From the NCBI GenBank assembly GCA_007117185.1, contig SKHA01000346.1, positions 1 to 5,658 of the forward strand: a DNA stretch of 5,658 bases, written 5' to 3'. Positions 5,467-5,658 of the stretch are shown here, one piece after another (position 1 is the stretch's first letter; every line of letters begins with the position of its first letter). Source of the DNA: Spirochaeta sp. (lineage in GTDB: Bacteria > Spirochaetota > Spirochaetia > DSM-27196 > Alkalispirochaetaceae). The translations under genes and the position numbers were made by a program. Below the pieces are notes generated by a model. It was not told the DNA's origin, made no database searches, and saw only the letters and a program-made list of their open reading frames with translations.

Positions 5467-5658
5467 ATTATCGAATACTGACGAGGGCAACGTTGACGAG
5501 GGCGGCATGGATACTGTGGTTTGCCCTGGCGGGAGGGTTGGCCTTTGGCGGCGGCAGCGGTGAGGAAGAGCCCGGCGGTACCGGGGCGGCACCGGTTACC
5601 CCCCCCCCGGCGGCCGCTCCTGCCGGCAATACAGCTCAGGCCCCCACCGGAGCGCACC
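5463..5658 (+). CDS. Exported protein of unknown function, N-terminal part (3' truncated)
   Basis: The frame is open from ATG 5463 to the window end, giving 65 residues of a longer protein. The start looks like a Sec signal peptide: a basic region with Arg4, Arg8 and Arg13, a hydrophobic core AAWILWFALAGGLAF (14-28), and a plausible cleavage near Gly29. There is no cysteine, so it is not a lipoprotein. A Gly/Glu segment (GGGSGEEEPGG, 29-39) and a Pro/Ala/Thr-rich linker (PVTPPPAAAPAG, 44-55) follow, resembling the flexible lead of a periplasmic or surface domain that lies outside the window. The basic region contains a five-residue tandem repeat (LTRAT, LTRAA). A ten-cytosine run falls in the linker. 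It overlaps the chemoreceptor stop by four bases, so the two are probably co-translated. A periplasmic binding partner for the receptor is one possibility, but nothing in the visible part proves it. Confidence 0.65.
   Translation, partial: MNYRILTRATLTRAAWILWFALAGGLAFGGGSGEEEPGGTGAAPVTPPPAAAPAGNTAQAPTGAH
5479..5503 (+). repeat. 15-bp-period tandem repeat in the signal peptide
   Basis: TGACGAGGGC occurs at 5479-5488 and again at 5494-5503, a 15-base period that keeps the frame and encodes LTRAT followed by LTRAA. This looks like a small in-frame duplication in the charged region of the signal peptide. Confidence 0.6.
5599..5608 (+). repeat. Ten-cytosine homopolymer in coding sequence
   Basis: An uninterrupted run of ten C follows GTTA and encodes the T-P-P-P of the linker just after the signal peptide. 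Such runs are prone to slipped-strand length change and to sequencing error. Either would shift the frame of the exported protein. Confidence 0.8.

Noticed and set aside
4675..5592. 305-residue open frame on the - strand opposite the chemoreceptor
   Set aside because: The composition is the complement of coiled-coil codons and the + strand product is unambiguous.
1..5658. CRISPR arrays, tRNA or rRNA genes, insertion sequences, toxin-antitoxin or phage genes
   Set aside because: No spaced direct repeats, RNA-gene signatures, transposase motifs or terminal inverted repeats were seen. Nearly all of the window is occupied by six ordinary coding frames.

Overview
This is a GC-rich bacterial window in which every supported gene lies on the + strand. 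The organism is probably a free-living, Gram-negative-type bacterium. The hairpin tip of the chemoreceptor (AMNAAIEAAHAGE, then GKGFAVVADEIRKL) is of a kind I associate with spirochaetes of the Spirochaeta/Treponema type. That is a recollection of family style, not a database result, so the taxonomy is tentative.

Positions 3-1194 hold the end of an ABC importer operon of the taurine/sulfonate/nitrate type. It comprises the C-terminal part of a periplasmic substrate-binding protein (TauA-like) overlapping the full gene of its ATPase (TauB-like). No permease is visible, so it probably lies upstream of the window. A short AT-rich gap (1195-1245) with repeated GTTT(T)AT elements leads into a MarR-family winged-helix regulator (1246-1722).

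A second non-coding gap (1723-1823) carries a promoter-like element, a near-palindrome (TTGTATATGCAA) suitable for a MarR-type operator, and a small hairpin just before the next start codon. It precedes a tightly packed cluster: a TVP38/TMEM64 (DedA/VTT superfamily) membrane protein (1824-2540), a mercuric-reductase-like FAD/NAD(P) disulfide oxidoreductase (2537-4099), a methyl-accepting chemotaxis protein with almost no extracytoplasmic domain (about 4087-5466), and the start of an exported protein with a Pro/Ala-rich linker (5463 onward, cut by the window end). All three junctions overlap (4, 13 and 4 bases), which implies one transcript and translational coupling.

The TVP38 plus MerA-like pair is a known kind of association. 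Its coupling to a chemoreceptor that lacks its own sensor domain, and then to an exported protein, is the least ordinary part of the window. The inferred model is a membrane/redox module whose state, or whose exported partner protein, is read by the chemoreceptor, with the upstream MarR regulator possibly controlling the cluster. No mobile element, CRISPR array, tRNA or rRNA was seen.
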